DNA from: Antricoccus suffuscus
GTDB lineage: Bacteria; Actinomycetota; Actinomycetes; Mycobacteriales; Antricoccaceae
Assembly: GCF_003003235.1 (NCBI RefSeq)
Contig: NZ_PVUE01000011.1
Coordinates: forward strand, 87,894-151,893
Length of the DNA stretch: 64,000 nt
Reading direction: 5' to 3'
The notes below the pieces were generated by a model. The model saw nothing but the letters and a program-made list of their open reading frames with translations. It did not search any database and was not told the DNA's origin. The position numbers were made by a program, and so were the translations under genes. Shown here one piece after another: positions 43,159 to 51,737 of this stretch (positions within the stretch are counted from its first letter, which is position 1; every line of letters begins with the position of its first letter).

Positions 43159-43174
43159 TTCAGCTAATGCTGAA
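43159..43174. promoter_or_regulatory. Palindrome upstream of arsR-CDF, probable ArsR operator
   Basis: TTCAGC-TAAT-GCTGAA is a perfect 6-4-6 inverted repeat, nine bases upstream of the first ArsR start. ArsR/SmtB repressors bind such 12-2-12-like imperfect dyads over the promoter. A second overlapping dyad (CAGCATT ... AATGCTG) covers 43144-43172. Confidence 0.65.
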
Positions 43175-43235
43175 CTGTATGGCTCACCGTGAGCCGTGTC
43201 AGTACCGATTCCCTCACGTCTTGCCGGAGATCTGG

Positions 43236-43913
43236 TTACTCGTCGAAGCCGACGAAAACGACTGCGTCATCGAGCGACTTACGGCGCGATACGACGGAGT
43301 TGGCGGGGAAGCCGTCGTCGGGGTAGCCCATCGCTACGCAGATCATGATGACTTCGTCGTCGGAGATGCCCGCGTGCTCGCGTACGACGGGCGACTGCAT
43401 GATGCCTTGGCTGTTGATGACGCAGCCGAGGCCACGTGACCACGCGGCGTTGACCAGGGCGTTGGTGACCGCGCCGCAGTCGAACGGCGCGATGTCGTTG
43501 TCGAGCAGTTCGCGGTCGTAGGTCACGACGATTGACAGCGGCGCGTCAAATTGCCGGAAGCCTCGGAGCACCCAGTCCTGGCGCTTCTTTTTGTCTTCGC
43601 GGGCGATCCCCATTGCGGCGAAAAGCTGCTTGGCAATCTCGATTTGCCGCTCGCGGTGTTCGCCTTGGTATGCCTCGGACACGCGAAACTCTCGCGAGTG
43701 GGGGACGCCGGCGAGGTTGCGCTCGGTGTTGCCTGCGCGGATCCGATCGAGTGGCTCACCGGTCACTACATAGAAGTGCCAGGGCTGAGTGTTCAGGGAC
43801 GATGGCGCCCGCATCGCCAGGTTGAGGATCTCATGAACGACCTCTTTAGGCACCGGATCAGATCGATACCCACGGATGCTGCGACGCCCGAGTACGACGG
43901 AATCAAATTCCAT
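43236..43913 (-). CDS. Nitroreductase family protein
   Basis: The 225-residue flavoprotein has RRSIRGYRSDPVPKEVVHEILNLAMRAPSSLNTQPWHFYVV, the FMN-binding N-terminal signature of nitroreductases, and GLGCVINSQGI plus MGYPDDGFPAN near the end. It probably uses FMN and NAD(P)H on nitro or quinone compounds. The ATG at 43913 has AAAGG nine bases upstream; the longer frame has no support. Confidence 0.9.
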   Translation of the reverse strand: MEFDSVVLGRRSIRGYRSDPVPKEVVHEILNLAMRAPSSLNTQPWHFYVVTGEPLDRIRAGNTERNLAGVPHSREFRVSEAYQGEHRERQIEIAKQLFAAMGIAREDKKKRQDWVLRGFRQFDAPLSIVVTYDRELLDNDIAPFDCGAVTNALVNAAWSRGLGCVINSQGIMQSPVVREHAGISDDEVIMICVAMGYPDDGFPANSVVSRRKSLDDAVVFVGFDE

Positions 43914-44001
43914 GGACTGTGCCTTTCTACTGCTGAACGATTGTCCCGAACGATACAGAGCGCGGGCTACCGAGCCCGCGGCCCGGCGGAGTTGGAGTCG
44001 T

Positions 44002-44095
44002 AACATACGAAAGATCATGATCTCGACCGAGAACCTGGACGTCTCCATCAAGTTCTACACGAGACCTCGGGATGCCGTTGGAGGTCCGCAATGAG
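44002..44095 (+). pseudogene. Scar of a VOC-domain gene
   Basis: Nucleotides 44002-44095 match the start of the intact VOC gene at 45694-45776: ATGATCTCGACCGAGAACCTGGACG-like sequence encodes MISTENLDVSIKFYT, and after a two-base deletion the next frame gives GMPLEVRNEE, which aligns with GMPLKFRDGA. The scar runs into the annotated start of the exporter gene. It shows that a duplicated VOC gene was truncated here. Confidence 0.7.
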
Positions 44096-45559
44096 GAGAC
44101 TGTGCGCTCGGGCAATCGCTGGCGCGCTCTGGTGAGTGAGGGCGAGGAAAGCCTGGGGACCGCCCGACAAATACCGATTCGGTCATCTTCGGCGTTGTCG
44201 CCGGGGCGCCGCGCGGTGGTGTTCGCTGTGGTGTCAGTCGCCTTGCTGATGAGCACATTGGATCAAACCATTGTCGCCACTGCCCTGCACGCTTTGCAGC
44301 ACGGCTTGGGCGCTTCGATCACCTGGGCCGGATGGACGATCACGATTTACAGCTTGGGGCTGGTGTTGACGCTGTCGTTGGCCGGCCAGTTGACCGAACG
44401 GTTCGGGCAGCGACGGGTCTTTCTCACTTCGGTGGCGGTCTTCAGCATGGCGTCGTTGTGCTGCGGGTTGGCGGGCAACATCTATGTCCTGGTTGCTCTC
44501 CGATTCGTTCAGGCGGTAGGCGGTGCGGGCTTCACGCCGTCAGCGACGCGGATCGTGGTGGAACATTTCGGCGAGGCCCGTGACAAGGCGGTGGGTCTGT
44601 TCGGCAGTTTCTTCACTACTGGCGCGCTGATCGGCCCGCTGTTAGGCGGGATCATTGTCGCCTATTGGTCATGGCGCGGCGTGTTCCTGGTCAATGTGCC
44701 GATCGGCGCCGCACTGTTCGTGCTGTGCTGGCGATACGTTCCCGCCGACCGGCCGCGTGCCACCGGCCGCAGTGGGCGGCTGGATCTGCCGGGCGTCGGC
44801 CTGCTTGGTGTCGGTTTGCTGGCAGCGATGATCGGTTTGACCTACCTGGGTGACACCCCGCCGGGCTGGGTGTGGCCTTTCGTGGCCGTACTGACGGTCG
44901 CCACGCTGAGTCTGAGCGCATTCGCGTGGCACATCCACCGGACGCGCAACCCACTCATCGCTCCCAGGCTCATCCACGGCCGCGGGTTCGGGGCGGTCAA
45001 CATGGTCAACATCCTTTATGGTGGCGCCGGCATCGGCTTGGTCGCCCTGATCCCGTTGTACGCCGTCACGCGTTACGACATCGGTGCGCTCGGGTCGGGA
45101 ACGCTCCTGGCCGCGGAGGGTGCCGGCGCGATCATCATGTCCACCGTCGGGGCGTTCGTCTTGCGCCGCACCGGATACCGCCTGCCGCTGTACTGGGCGG
45201 CCGTCATCATCGCGATCGGCATGCTCGCGCTGGCGGCGACGCCAGTGGGCCTTCCTCCCTATGGCTGGGTGGCGGCCGTCGCGGGGCTCGTTGGGCTCGG
45301 GCTGGGGTGGTCCAGTCCCGCCAGCCGTAACGCGGGGCTGCAACTCGTCCCAGAGCAGGCCGCCTCGCTGGCGGCGCTACGTTCCACCGGGATGCAGGTC
45401 GGCTCCATCGCGGCGATCTCGGTGGCCACAGCAGTGATCGCCGACTCGGCAGCGCCCGGCACGACTCAGGCATGGATCTACGTTTGCTACGCGGCCGTCC
45501 TCATATTTTGCGGGATACCCGCCACCGCCAGAATCCCCGAGCACCGCGGCTCCTGGTAG
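44072..45559 (+). CDS. MFS transporter, DHA2 (EmrB/QacA-like) family
   Basis: The open frame gives 495 residues with about 14 membrane segments: LLMSTLDQTIVATAL (DHA2 motif D1), GQLTERFGQRRVFL (motif A), RFVQAVGGAGFTPS and GPLLGGIIV (motif C). It is likely a proton-coupled drug or metabolite exporter. The first nine codons (MPLEVRNEE) belong to the VOC scar, so the native start is probably internal, for instance GTG at 44102 or 44132. The substrate is unknown. Confidence 0.88.
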   Translation: MPLEVRNEETVRSGNRWRALVSEGEESLGTARQIPIRSSSALSPGRRAVVFAVVSVALLMSTLDQTIVATALHALQHGLGASITWAGWTITIYSLGLVLTLSLAGQLTERFGQRRVFLTSVAVFSMASLCCGLAGNIYVLVALRFVQAVGGAGFTPSATRIVVEHFGEARDKAVGLFGSFFTTGALIGPLLGGIIVAYWSWRGVFLVNVPIGAALFVLCWRYVPADRPRATGRSGRLDLPGVGLLGVGLLAAMIGLTYLGDTPPGWVWPFVAVLTVATLSLSAFAWHIHRTRNPLIAPRLIHGRGFGAVNMVNILYGGAGIGLVALIPLYAVTRYDIGALGSGTLLAAEGAGAIIMSTVGAFVLRRTGYRLPLYWAAVIIAIGMLALAATPVGLPPYGWVAAVAGLVGLGLGWSSPASRNAGLQLVPEQAASLAALRSTGMQVGSIAAISVATAVIADSAAPGTTQAWIYVCYAAVLIFCGIPATARIPEHRGSW

Positions 45560-45680
45560 CCGCTGGTCGGTGGACTGCACCGCCCGACTTGCGACGCGAG
45601 TGAATCCGGTCCGGCAGCGGTACAGTCGCGCTACCGGGAGGAGCCCGCCCGCAGCCGGGCTGCAGGACGAGGGAGTCTTG

Positions 45681-46037
45681 ATGAGCGACTACGACGTACG
45701 GATGGTCATGATCTCAACAGAAGACTTGGAGGCGTCCATCAAGTTTTACAGCGAAACCCTTGGGATGCCGCTGAAGTTCCGAGACGGCGCGCACTTCGCC
45801 GCGATCGACGCGGGCTCGGTCACCATTGGCCTGGCCACGAAGGTGGATCACCCGATCCCGGGCGAGGTCGTCGTCGGGATCAAGAGCGTAGATGTCGATG
45901 CCGCAGCGAGACTGATCGAAGAGAGTGGCGGTGGCGTCATCAAAGGTCCGTACAACGACGCACACGAACGACGCGTGGTGGCGCGTGACAACAACGGCAA
46001 CGGCGTTGTTTTCTACAGTTCACTTCCGCAGAAGTAG
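45681..46037 (+). CDS. VOC (glyoxalase/bleomycin-resistance-like) protein
   Basis: The 118-residue protein has one VOC module pair: VRMVMISTEDLEASIKFYSETLGMPLKFRDGAHFAAIDAGS and VDVDAAARLIEESGGGVIKGPYND, ending RVVARDNNGNGVVFYSS. Such single-domain VOC proteins form dimers and may be drug-binding or isomerase proteins. ATG is preceded by GAGGGAG. It lies downstream of the DHA2 exporter, whose start carries a copy of its own 5' end. Confidence 0.87.
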   Translation: MSDYDVRMVMISTEDLEASIKFYSETLGMPLKFRDGAHFAAIDAGSVTIGLATKVDHPIPGEVVVGIKSVDVDAAARLIEESGGGVIKGPYNDAHERRVVARDNNGNGVVFYSSLPQK

Positions 46038-46070
46038 CGGTGCCTGCTCGCGACCTGCGGCAAAACCGAG

Positions 46071-47111
46071 TTAGGCCGACGGCATCGCATTGAGCAGGCC
46101 GGTCTGCCGGTGGCATCCGAGGTACTCGAACCGAGCCTGGTCTGCTTCGACCACCGTCACCTCGTGATACAGGCGCAATCCGACGGCGCCGCCGAATTCG
46201 TGTACGTACTGGCCGAACGTCCCGAAAATCTTTAGATGCGTCGGGTGCGACTTCGACCATTTCTCGAGCTCGGCGAGACTGTGCCACCAGCTTGTGCCGT
46301 AGGACTTCGACAATTCCGCGCCGTCGTCGTCGACGACCGTGACGTAACGGTTGCCGTAGCAGCCGATCTCGAGCCCTTCCTCGGCGAGAAACTTCATCCC
46401 GGTCGCCAATACTGGCTCGATCGTGCCGAGATAACGCTCGCGTGGCTCATCGACCGTCTTGGCCCAGTCCTGACCCGATCGAATCAAGCACATGTTTTCG
46501 TGCGGGGTAACGACGACCAGATCGCCGTCACGGGCGAACTCCAGCGAGCCGTTCGGCGACAGCGGATTGGTCTGCGCAACGGGGAAGCGATCGCGTGCAC
46601 TTCCCCAGTAGCCGTGCTCCGGGATCTCGTCACTGATGCCGTGTGACAGCACCGATGCTCCCTCCATCTTCCGGCCGCCGAAGATGGTTTCGAATCGGTC
46701 AAAGGACGGCGTCGCGACTTCCAAGAAGAATCCGACGTCCTCGGATGCGTGGACGGACGGATCGGTCCAGCGCAGGTTCTCCTTGGCCCACCGCTGGTAG
46801 GTGCCGAGATCGAGCCAGTACAGGACGTTCAAGTCGTTGGTGTATCCACTGGCGTCGACGAACCGGGCAGCATCGCGATGCGCCGGACCGTCTGCTCGGG
46901 TGGTCAGCTCACGAAGTTCGTTGACGGCATCGATCGCCGAATTCGGTGCCACGTCGCCGCGGTACTGAGTGCCGAGGTAGGCCATGACCACGGTGTCGAC
47001 GTGGTCGTCAAACCGGGCGCTGAACGCAGGCGAGGGCGGGCTCCAGTTGGATCGCATCCTAAGGGGTTCGGTCCGCTCGAGTACCAGCCGGTCGGGGATT
47101 GCTGACTCCAT
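46071..47111 (-). CDS. Haem-dependent aldoxime dehydratase family protein
   Basis: The 346-residue protein fits the phenylacetaldoxime dehydratase family (PF13816): MESAIPDRLVLERTEPLRM, VVMAYLGTQYRGD, HGYWGSARDRFPVAQTNPL and WWHSLAELEKWSKSHPTHLKIFG, where the haem-ligand and distal His residues lie. Oxd enzymes dehydrate aldoximes to nitriles using ferrous haem. No nitrilase or nitrile hydratase is adjacent, so the pathway is open. GGAG five bases before the ATG at 47111 sets the start. It is followed on the same strand by no close gene; the PIG-L gene is upstream by about 60 bp. Confidence 0.9.
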   Translation of the reverse strand: MESAIPDRLVLERTEPLRMRSNWSPPSPAFSARFDDHVDTVVMAYLGTQYRGDVAPNSAIDAVNELRELTTRADGPAHRDAARFVDASGYTNDLNVLYWLDLGTYQRWAKENLRWTDPSVHASEDVGFFLEVATPSFDRFETIFGGRKMEGASVLSHGISDEIPEHGYWGSARDRFPVAQTNPLSPNGSLEFARDGDLVVVTPHENMCLIRSGQDWAKTVDEPRERYLGTIEPVLATGMKFLAEEGLEIGCYGNRYVTVVDDDGAELSKSYGTSWWHSLAELEKWSKSHPTHLKIFGTFGQYVHEFGGAVGLRLYHEVTVVEADQARFEYLGCHRQTGLLNAMPSA

Positions 47112-47173
47112 TGCCGCTCCATTCGCCAATTCCGTAACTCTCACACTAACGCCGATGCCAACCGCCGGTCGCT

Positions 47174-47899
47174 TTAGTTGACCGGGACGACCGCGAACGC
47201 CTCAGCCAGACGTCCCTCCGCGAGCCCGAGCCGAGTCGCGGTCCGGCCGGCCCATTCGCGCAGGAACTTCTCGAGGTCCTCACGATGCCCGGTCTGCGAC
47301 GAGTGCTCCATGAGCGCTGCGACTTTGCGCGGGAAGACGTCGGTGGTGTCGACGGCGTGGGTTGCGTCCGGGTCCGCCATCAGCCAGATTTCCCCGACGT
47401 GCCACGGATCCAGTCCCTCTTCGATCATCTCGGGCCAGGCGAACGGGTTCTCCGCGGCGGGATAGCAGGCCCGCACCACCGCTTCGCCGGCAGCCAGGTG
47501 GTCGGGGTGCGAGCCGTGGATCCGTTCATATGACCGCTTCGGTGACTGGGCCAAAACCCGCTGCGGGCGCACATCTCGGATGACGCGTACGACGTCGCGC
47601 TGCAGGTCGAAGGTCGGCTCGACCCAGCCATCGCGATAACCGTCGAGGAACCGTACGTCGGTGATGCCGAGGTGCGCCGACGCGGCGCGTTGCTCTGCCT
47701 CGCGCAGCGTCGGTAGCTGTGAAGGATCTGCAGTCGGAAGACCACCCTGCTCGCCGCGGGTGACCACCAGCAGGGTGACGTCGATACCGGCATCGGAGAA
47801 TTTGGCCGACGTACCCGCGCAGCCGAAGTCGGCGTCGTCGGGGTGCGCGACCACAATAAGTACGCGCTCAATCTCATCATCGCTTTTGGGTTCAGGCAC
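47174..47899 (-). CDS. PIG-L family N-acetylglucosaminyl deacetylase-like
   Basis: The roughly 241-residue protein has the metal motif AHPDDAD near the start, GEQGG, and the second metal motif HPDHLAAGEAV, all typical of LmbE/PIG-L deacetylases such as MshB or mycothiol conjugate amidase Mca. Which of these roles, or deacetylation of a natural-product sugar, applies cannot be decided. GTG at 47899 is my start; TTG at 47932 adds 11 residues. Confidence 0.88.
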   Translation of the reverse strand: MPEPKSDDEIERVLIVVAHPDDADFGCAGTSAKFSDAGIDVTLLVVTRGEQGGLPTADPSQLPTLREAEQRAASAHLGITDVRFLDGYRDGWVEPTFDLQRDVVRVIRDVRPQRVLAQSPKRSYERIHGSHPDHLAAGEAVVRACYPAAENPFAWPEMIEEGLDPWHVGEIWLMADPDATHAVDTTDVFPRKVAALMEHSSQTGHREDLEKFLREWAGRTATRLGLAEGRLAEAFAVVPVN

Positions 47900-48127
47900 G
47901 TGCTCACCGTAGGCGATGCACTCCGGCGACAACCGCAGGCCCGGATCTTCGGGGCTATCGGCGTCACAGGCGCGAAATCCACTCTGGGCAACTTGACTTC
48001 GTCGCTACATTAAGCACGTCGGACGAGTGACGCGACCCGGAGCGGGGCTCGGGGGTTGAGGCCCGCGTGCCGCCCGAATAAGGTCAGGACGGCGGCCTTT
48101 CCTGGCAAGCATGGCGTACATCGACAG

Positions 48128-49843
48128 ATGGAGCGAACTTTGACGACGATTTCCTCACCACCGCAGCGCACTGAGCTTGTTGAGCAACTCACCGCCGCCG
48201 GGCAGCCGTTCGAACTGGTAGATCAGGTCGTTCGCGGAATCCCGATGCGGGTGTATTCCACCGGTCCGCAGACGCTCCGCGAGATGCTGCTGGAGAGCGC
48301 GGCGTTCGGGGATCGTCCATTCACGGTGTACGGCGACGAGCACGTCACCTACGCCGAGCACATACGACTGGTCGCGGGTCTGGCCCAGTATCTGCGACAG
48401 GAGTACGGACTGTCCAAAGGCGACCGGATCGCCGTGGCCATGCGCAACTATCCGGAATGGGCACCGGTATTTTTCGCCGGACAAGTGCTCGGTGTTGTGG
48501 TCGTGCCGCTGAATGCGTGGTGGACGGCGCCGGAGCTGGTTTATGGACTCACCGATGCTGGCGCGAAGCTTGTGGTGGCCGATGCCGAGCGTACGGCGCT
48601 ACTTGCGCAGCATCTGCCCGATGTCCCAATGATCGAGGTGCGGGGGACCGAGCCATCGAGGCCCGGCGTACGCACGTGGCACGACGTCCTCAATGCGCTC
48701 GACCCTGATGCGTCGATACCCGACGTCGAAGTAGATCCAGATGACGACGCGACGATTCTTTACACCTCAGGTACGACGGGAAAGCCGAAGGGCGCGGTCG
48801 GGTCGCATCGCAACCACTGCACCAATGTCCGCAACACGCTGCTGGGCGGCGTCGTCAGCGCGGCCATTGTGGCAGGCGGCGAGATTCCCGTTCCGGATCC
48901 GGCCGCACCGCAGCCGGGCACGCTGTGCACGTTCCCGTTGTTCCACATTGCGGGCGTCTCGGGCTTGACCACTTCGATAGCGGCCGGCGGAAAACTGGCG
49001 TTGCAATACAAGTGGGACGTGGACGAGGCCTGCGAGCTGCTCGAGCGGGAGCATTTGACGAGCTTCGTGGGCGTGCCCACTGTCGTACGGCAGTTCGTCG
49101 CGGCGCTCGCCGAACGTCCCGCGGCCGGCACCAGCCTGATGGGGATTGCCGCTGGCGGTTCGCCGATACCTCCGGATCTGGTCGGTCGCATCGGGACCAT
49201 CGAGCGCGCCCCCGGTAACGGCTATGGGCTGACCGAGACGACGTCCGCCGTCGTGTCCAACGGCGGGGCCGATTATCTCGCACGGCCGGACAGCGTCGGT
49301 CGCTGCCAGCCGAACGCCGACCTTCGAATCGTCGACCCGGTGACTGGTGACGCCGTACCGGACGGTCAGATCGGCGAGCTGTGGTTCCGCGGTCCCAACG
49401 TCGTGCGCGGTTACTGGAACAACCCGGATGCGACGGCGTCGGCGTTCGTGGACGGCTGGTTCCGCACCGGCGACCTCGGGTTCGTTACCGACGATTGGGT
49501 CTACGTCGCAGACCGGATCAAGGACGTGATCATCCGCGGCGGGGAGAACATCTATTGCGCCGAGGTCGAGGCTGCGCTGTTTGAGCACGAGGGGGTCGAG
49601 GACGTCGCGCTGGTCGGGATCCCGCACGAGTCACTGGGGGAGGTCGCGGTCGCCGTTATCGTGCCGCGGTCAGACGCGAATGTCGCCGTTGGCGACATCC
49701 AACAGCATGTCGCCGGCCGGCTCGCGTCGTTCAAGGTGCCCGAGCACGTGATCTTCCAGGACGAACCGTTGCCCCGTACGCCGACGGGCAAGATTCTCAA
49801 ACGCGACCTGCGCACGACTGTGCTCGATGGCATGGACGCGTGA
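48128..49843 (+). CDS. Acyl-CoA synthetase (AMP-forming)
   Basis: The 571-residue ANL-family ligase has P-loop YTSGTTGKPKGA, GYGLTETT, GELWFRGPNVVRGYW, TGDLGFV and the C-terminal KDVIIRGGENIYCAEVE hinge plus PTGKILKRDLR with the catalytic Lys. It activates a carboxylic acid to acyl-adenylate then acyl-CoA, feeding the beta-oxidation enzymes in this region. ATG at 48128 lacks a ribosome site; an in-frame TTG at 48140 (GGAG six bases upstream) may be the true start. Confidence 0.92.
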   Translation: MERTLTTISSPPQRTELVEQLTAAGQPFELVDQVVRGIPMRVYSTGPQTLREMLLESAAFGDRPFTVYGDEHVTYAEHIRLVAGLAQYLRQEYGLSKGDRIAVAMRNYPEWAPVFFAGQVLGVVVVPLNAWWTAPELVYGLTDAGAKLVVADAERTALLAQHLPDVPMIEVRGTEPSRPGVRTWHDVLNALDPDASIPDVEVDPDDDATILYTSGTTGKPKGAVGSHRNHCTNVRNTLLGGVVSAAIVAGGEIPVPDPAAPQPGTLCTFPLFHIAGVSGLTTSIAAGGKLALQYKWDVDEACELLEREHLTSFVGVPTVVRQFVAALAERPAAGTSLMGIAAGGSPIPPDLVGRIGTIERAPGNGYGLTETTSAVVSNGGADYLARPDSVGRCQPNADLRIVDPVTGDAVPDGQIGELWFRGPNVVRGYWNNPDATASAFVDGWFRTGDLGFVTDDWVYVADRIKDVIIRGGENIYCAEVEAALFEHEGVEDVALVGIPHESLGEVAVAVIVPRSDANVAVGDIQQHVAGRLASFKVPEHVIFQDEPLPRTPTGKILKRDLRTTVLDGMDA

Positions 49844-50464
49844 CTACGTAACGGACGGATGATCGACGAATTTGCCGCGCGCATATAGCGTGATGAGCAG
49901 GAGCATTACCAGGCCGGCGGCTACGGCCATCGCTTCGGCCGCATGCGCGGCGCCCGCGAAGCCTGCTATCAGGCCGATCGCGCCGAGGACGGCCACGAAC
50001 CCGCCGAGCCAGTAAAACATCCGCTCACCGAAGGCCCAGGCGAACGGGATGAAGTGCACGCCGACAGCGACCGCGATTAAGGCTGGTCGCAGGTCACCGT
50101 GCCCTGTAGCGGTCAGCGCACGTGACCCGAGTGCGATCAGGACGAGCTCGCCGACGACGCAGCCGCCGTACGTCGCCAAGGCAGCCGCGCGGGGGCGCTC
50201 CATTGGCCCCAGCGCCACGGGCCACATGTAGTGCGCGGCCAGCGCAGTCAGGACCAGTGCCAGCCCGATCACCCACGCGATGATCGAGAAGGCGAGCCCG
50301 AGTGTAGGGGAGTAGCTGCCAATGAACACCAGTCCGCCGATCAAGCCGATCAGGCTGCCCCAGCGTCGCGGGTCGACGAACAAAGGAGGCTCGCCCACCA
50401 TAGGTCCGTAGCGGCGTACCGCGCCTGGTCTTGATGTTTGGTCAGATGCGATACGTCGAGTCAT
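49844..50464 (-). CDS. Integral membrane protein, hypothetical
   Basis: The 206-residue protein has about six or seven membrane segments (WGSLIGLIGGLVFIGSYSP, FSIIAWVIGLALVLTALAAHY, CVVGELVLIALG, IAVAVGVHFIPFAWAF, LGGFVAVLGAIGLIAGFAG, AAGLVMLLLITLY) and a basic N-terminal tail. HFIPFAWAF-like blocks occur in actinobacterial membrane proteins without known function. It converges with the acyl-CoA synthetase, one base from its stop. Confidence 0.75.
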   Translation of the reverse strand: MTRRIASDQTSRPGAVRRYGPMVGEPPLFVDPRRWGSLIGLIGGLVFIGSYSPTLGLAFSIIAWVIGLALVLTALAAHYMWPVALGPMERPRAAALATYGGCVVGELVLIALGSRALTATGHGDLRPALIAVAVGVHFIPFAWAFGERMFYWLGGFVAVLGAIGLIAGFAGAAHAAEAMAVAAGLVMLLLITLYARGKFVDHPSVT

Positions 50465-50576
50465 GGGCTTAAAGCATAACTATCGCCATGCTGACTAAAG
50501 CTGAGGCCGTGAGGGCTCAGCCGCTCCAACAAGGTCATCGCTTCGAAATTCGGTTAGGTATGCGGGACGTCGGCGC

Positions 50577-51170
50577 TCAGAAGGAGGGGAGTCCGAGGTG
50601 GGCTCGGAAGGCGTTCTTCACCCCGACTCCGTCCCGACTGGGCATTGCCCGAGGCATGTCCCCGGTGGCGATGAGCGCTTGAGCGAATAACGGACCGGAT
50701 TGTGACGCAATACGTTTGGCCAAGTCTGCGACATCGCTCGGAACTGTGAGGCGCAATGTCGCGGGAATGCCGAACGCAGAAGCGATCGCGGTCAAGTCGG
50801 CGCCCTGCGATGAATGGCTTTGCTGCATGCCTGTCTCGCCGTAATGACCGTTGTCCAGCACCAAGATGGTGAGGTTGGCGGGCTGCTGAACCGCGACCGT
50901 GCCCAGTGACCCGATGCCCATGAGCATTTCCCCGTCGCCGGTGACGACGATGACCTGCTTATCGGGCTGGGCGAGGGCCAGGCCGAGGCCGGTAGGGACC
51001 GCGCCACCCATCGCGCCCCACAGGTAGAAGATTCCGGCTCGTTCCGGGGCCGCCGCAAAGACGTCGTAGCTGGGCGAGCCGAGACCGGTGACGACAAGGG
51101 CGTCGGGTACGGCGGCGAGGACAGCTGCCACCAGTTCGCGGCGGTCCAGCCGTTCGGTAGCGTCAGTCAC
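50577..51170 (-). CDS. ThDP-dependent decarboxylase, cofactor-binding subunit
   Basis: The 197-residue protein is the C-terminal (PP) half of a ThDP enzyme: GAMGGAVPTGLGLALAQPDKQVIVVTGDGEMLMGIGSLGTVAVQQPANLTILVLDNGHYG contains the GDG...N magnesium-diphosphate motif. Split subunits of this kind occur in sulfopyruvate and phosphonopyruvate decarboxylases. GTG at 51170 overlaps the upstream partner stop (GTGA) with GGAGGG nearby. The amidohydrolase gene follows upstream in the same operon direction. Confidence 0.85.
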   Translation of the reverse strand: MTDATERLDRRELVAAVLAAVPDALVVTGLGSPSYDVFAAAPERAGIFYLWGAMGGAVPTGLGLALAQPDKQVIVVTGDGEMLMGIGSLGTVAVQQPANLTILVLDNGHYGETGMQQSHSSQGADLTAIASAFGIPATLRLTVPSDVADLAKRIASQSGPLFAQALIATGDMPRAMPSRDGVGVKNAFRAHLGLPSF

Positions 51171-51703
51171 TTGCCCTCCTCCGTCCAAGCCTTACGTCCG
51201 ATAAGCCGTTGGCCAATCAATACTGCGACGCGCTCACCCGCGAGGTATGCCGCGTCTGCGGCGGCCGAGACCGTGTCGGTGACTTCGTCCGCGTGATCTA
51301 CCCGCAGCACCGTGACACCCATGAGCTTGAGCGCGTCTTCGGTAGCCCGGCCCATCGGGCCCTGCCAGGGGTTGAACTCGGCGTATTCGCCGCGCATCGT
51401 GACCAGTGTCAGAAACGGGAAGCGACAGGAGTCGAGGAGCGACAGCATGTTGATGCAGTTGCCCACTCCGCTGCTTTGCATGAGCAGGACCGCGCGCTGC
51501 CCGCCGAGCCATGCGCCGGCGACGACACCAATTCCCTCCTGCTCTGAGGTGAGGAGTACGTCGATGACTTCGGGATCGGCGATGGCTTCCCGGATGGCGT
51601 GACTATGGCCAGCATCGGGTACATAGGCGACTTGTTGTACGCCGCTGGCGCGCAACGCGCCCCAGACGTCGCGTTGCCAGGTCGGGGATTCGATGGTCGA
51701 CAC
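51167..51703 (-). CDS. ThDP-dependent decarboxylase, pyrimidine-binding subunit
   Basis: The 178-residue protein is the N-terminal (Pyr) half: GVQQVAYVPDAGHSH, then LTSEQEGIGVVAGAWLGGQRAVLLMQSSGVGN with the catalytic Glu in EQEG (residues 54-56) that activates ThDP. It pairs with the downstream PP subunit, as in ComD/ComE sulfopyruvate decarboxylase. GTG start at 51703 with GGAGGTCCT ahead. The operon with the amidohydrolase at 51738 has no close catabolic neighbour to fix the 2-oxo acid substrate. Confidence 0.85.
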   Translation of the reverse strand: MSTIESPTWQRDVWGALRASGVQQVAYVPDAGHSHAIREAIADPEVIDVLLTSEQEGIGVVAGAWLGGQRAVLLMQSSGVGNCINMLSLLDSCRFPFLTLVTMRGEYAEFNPWQGPMGRATEDALKLMGVTVLRVDHADEVTDTVSAAADAAYLAGERVAVLIGQRLIGRKAWTEEGK

Positions 51704-51737
51704 AGGACCTCCTTCGACGTGATAGATGGTTAGTCGA

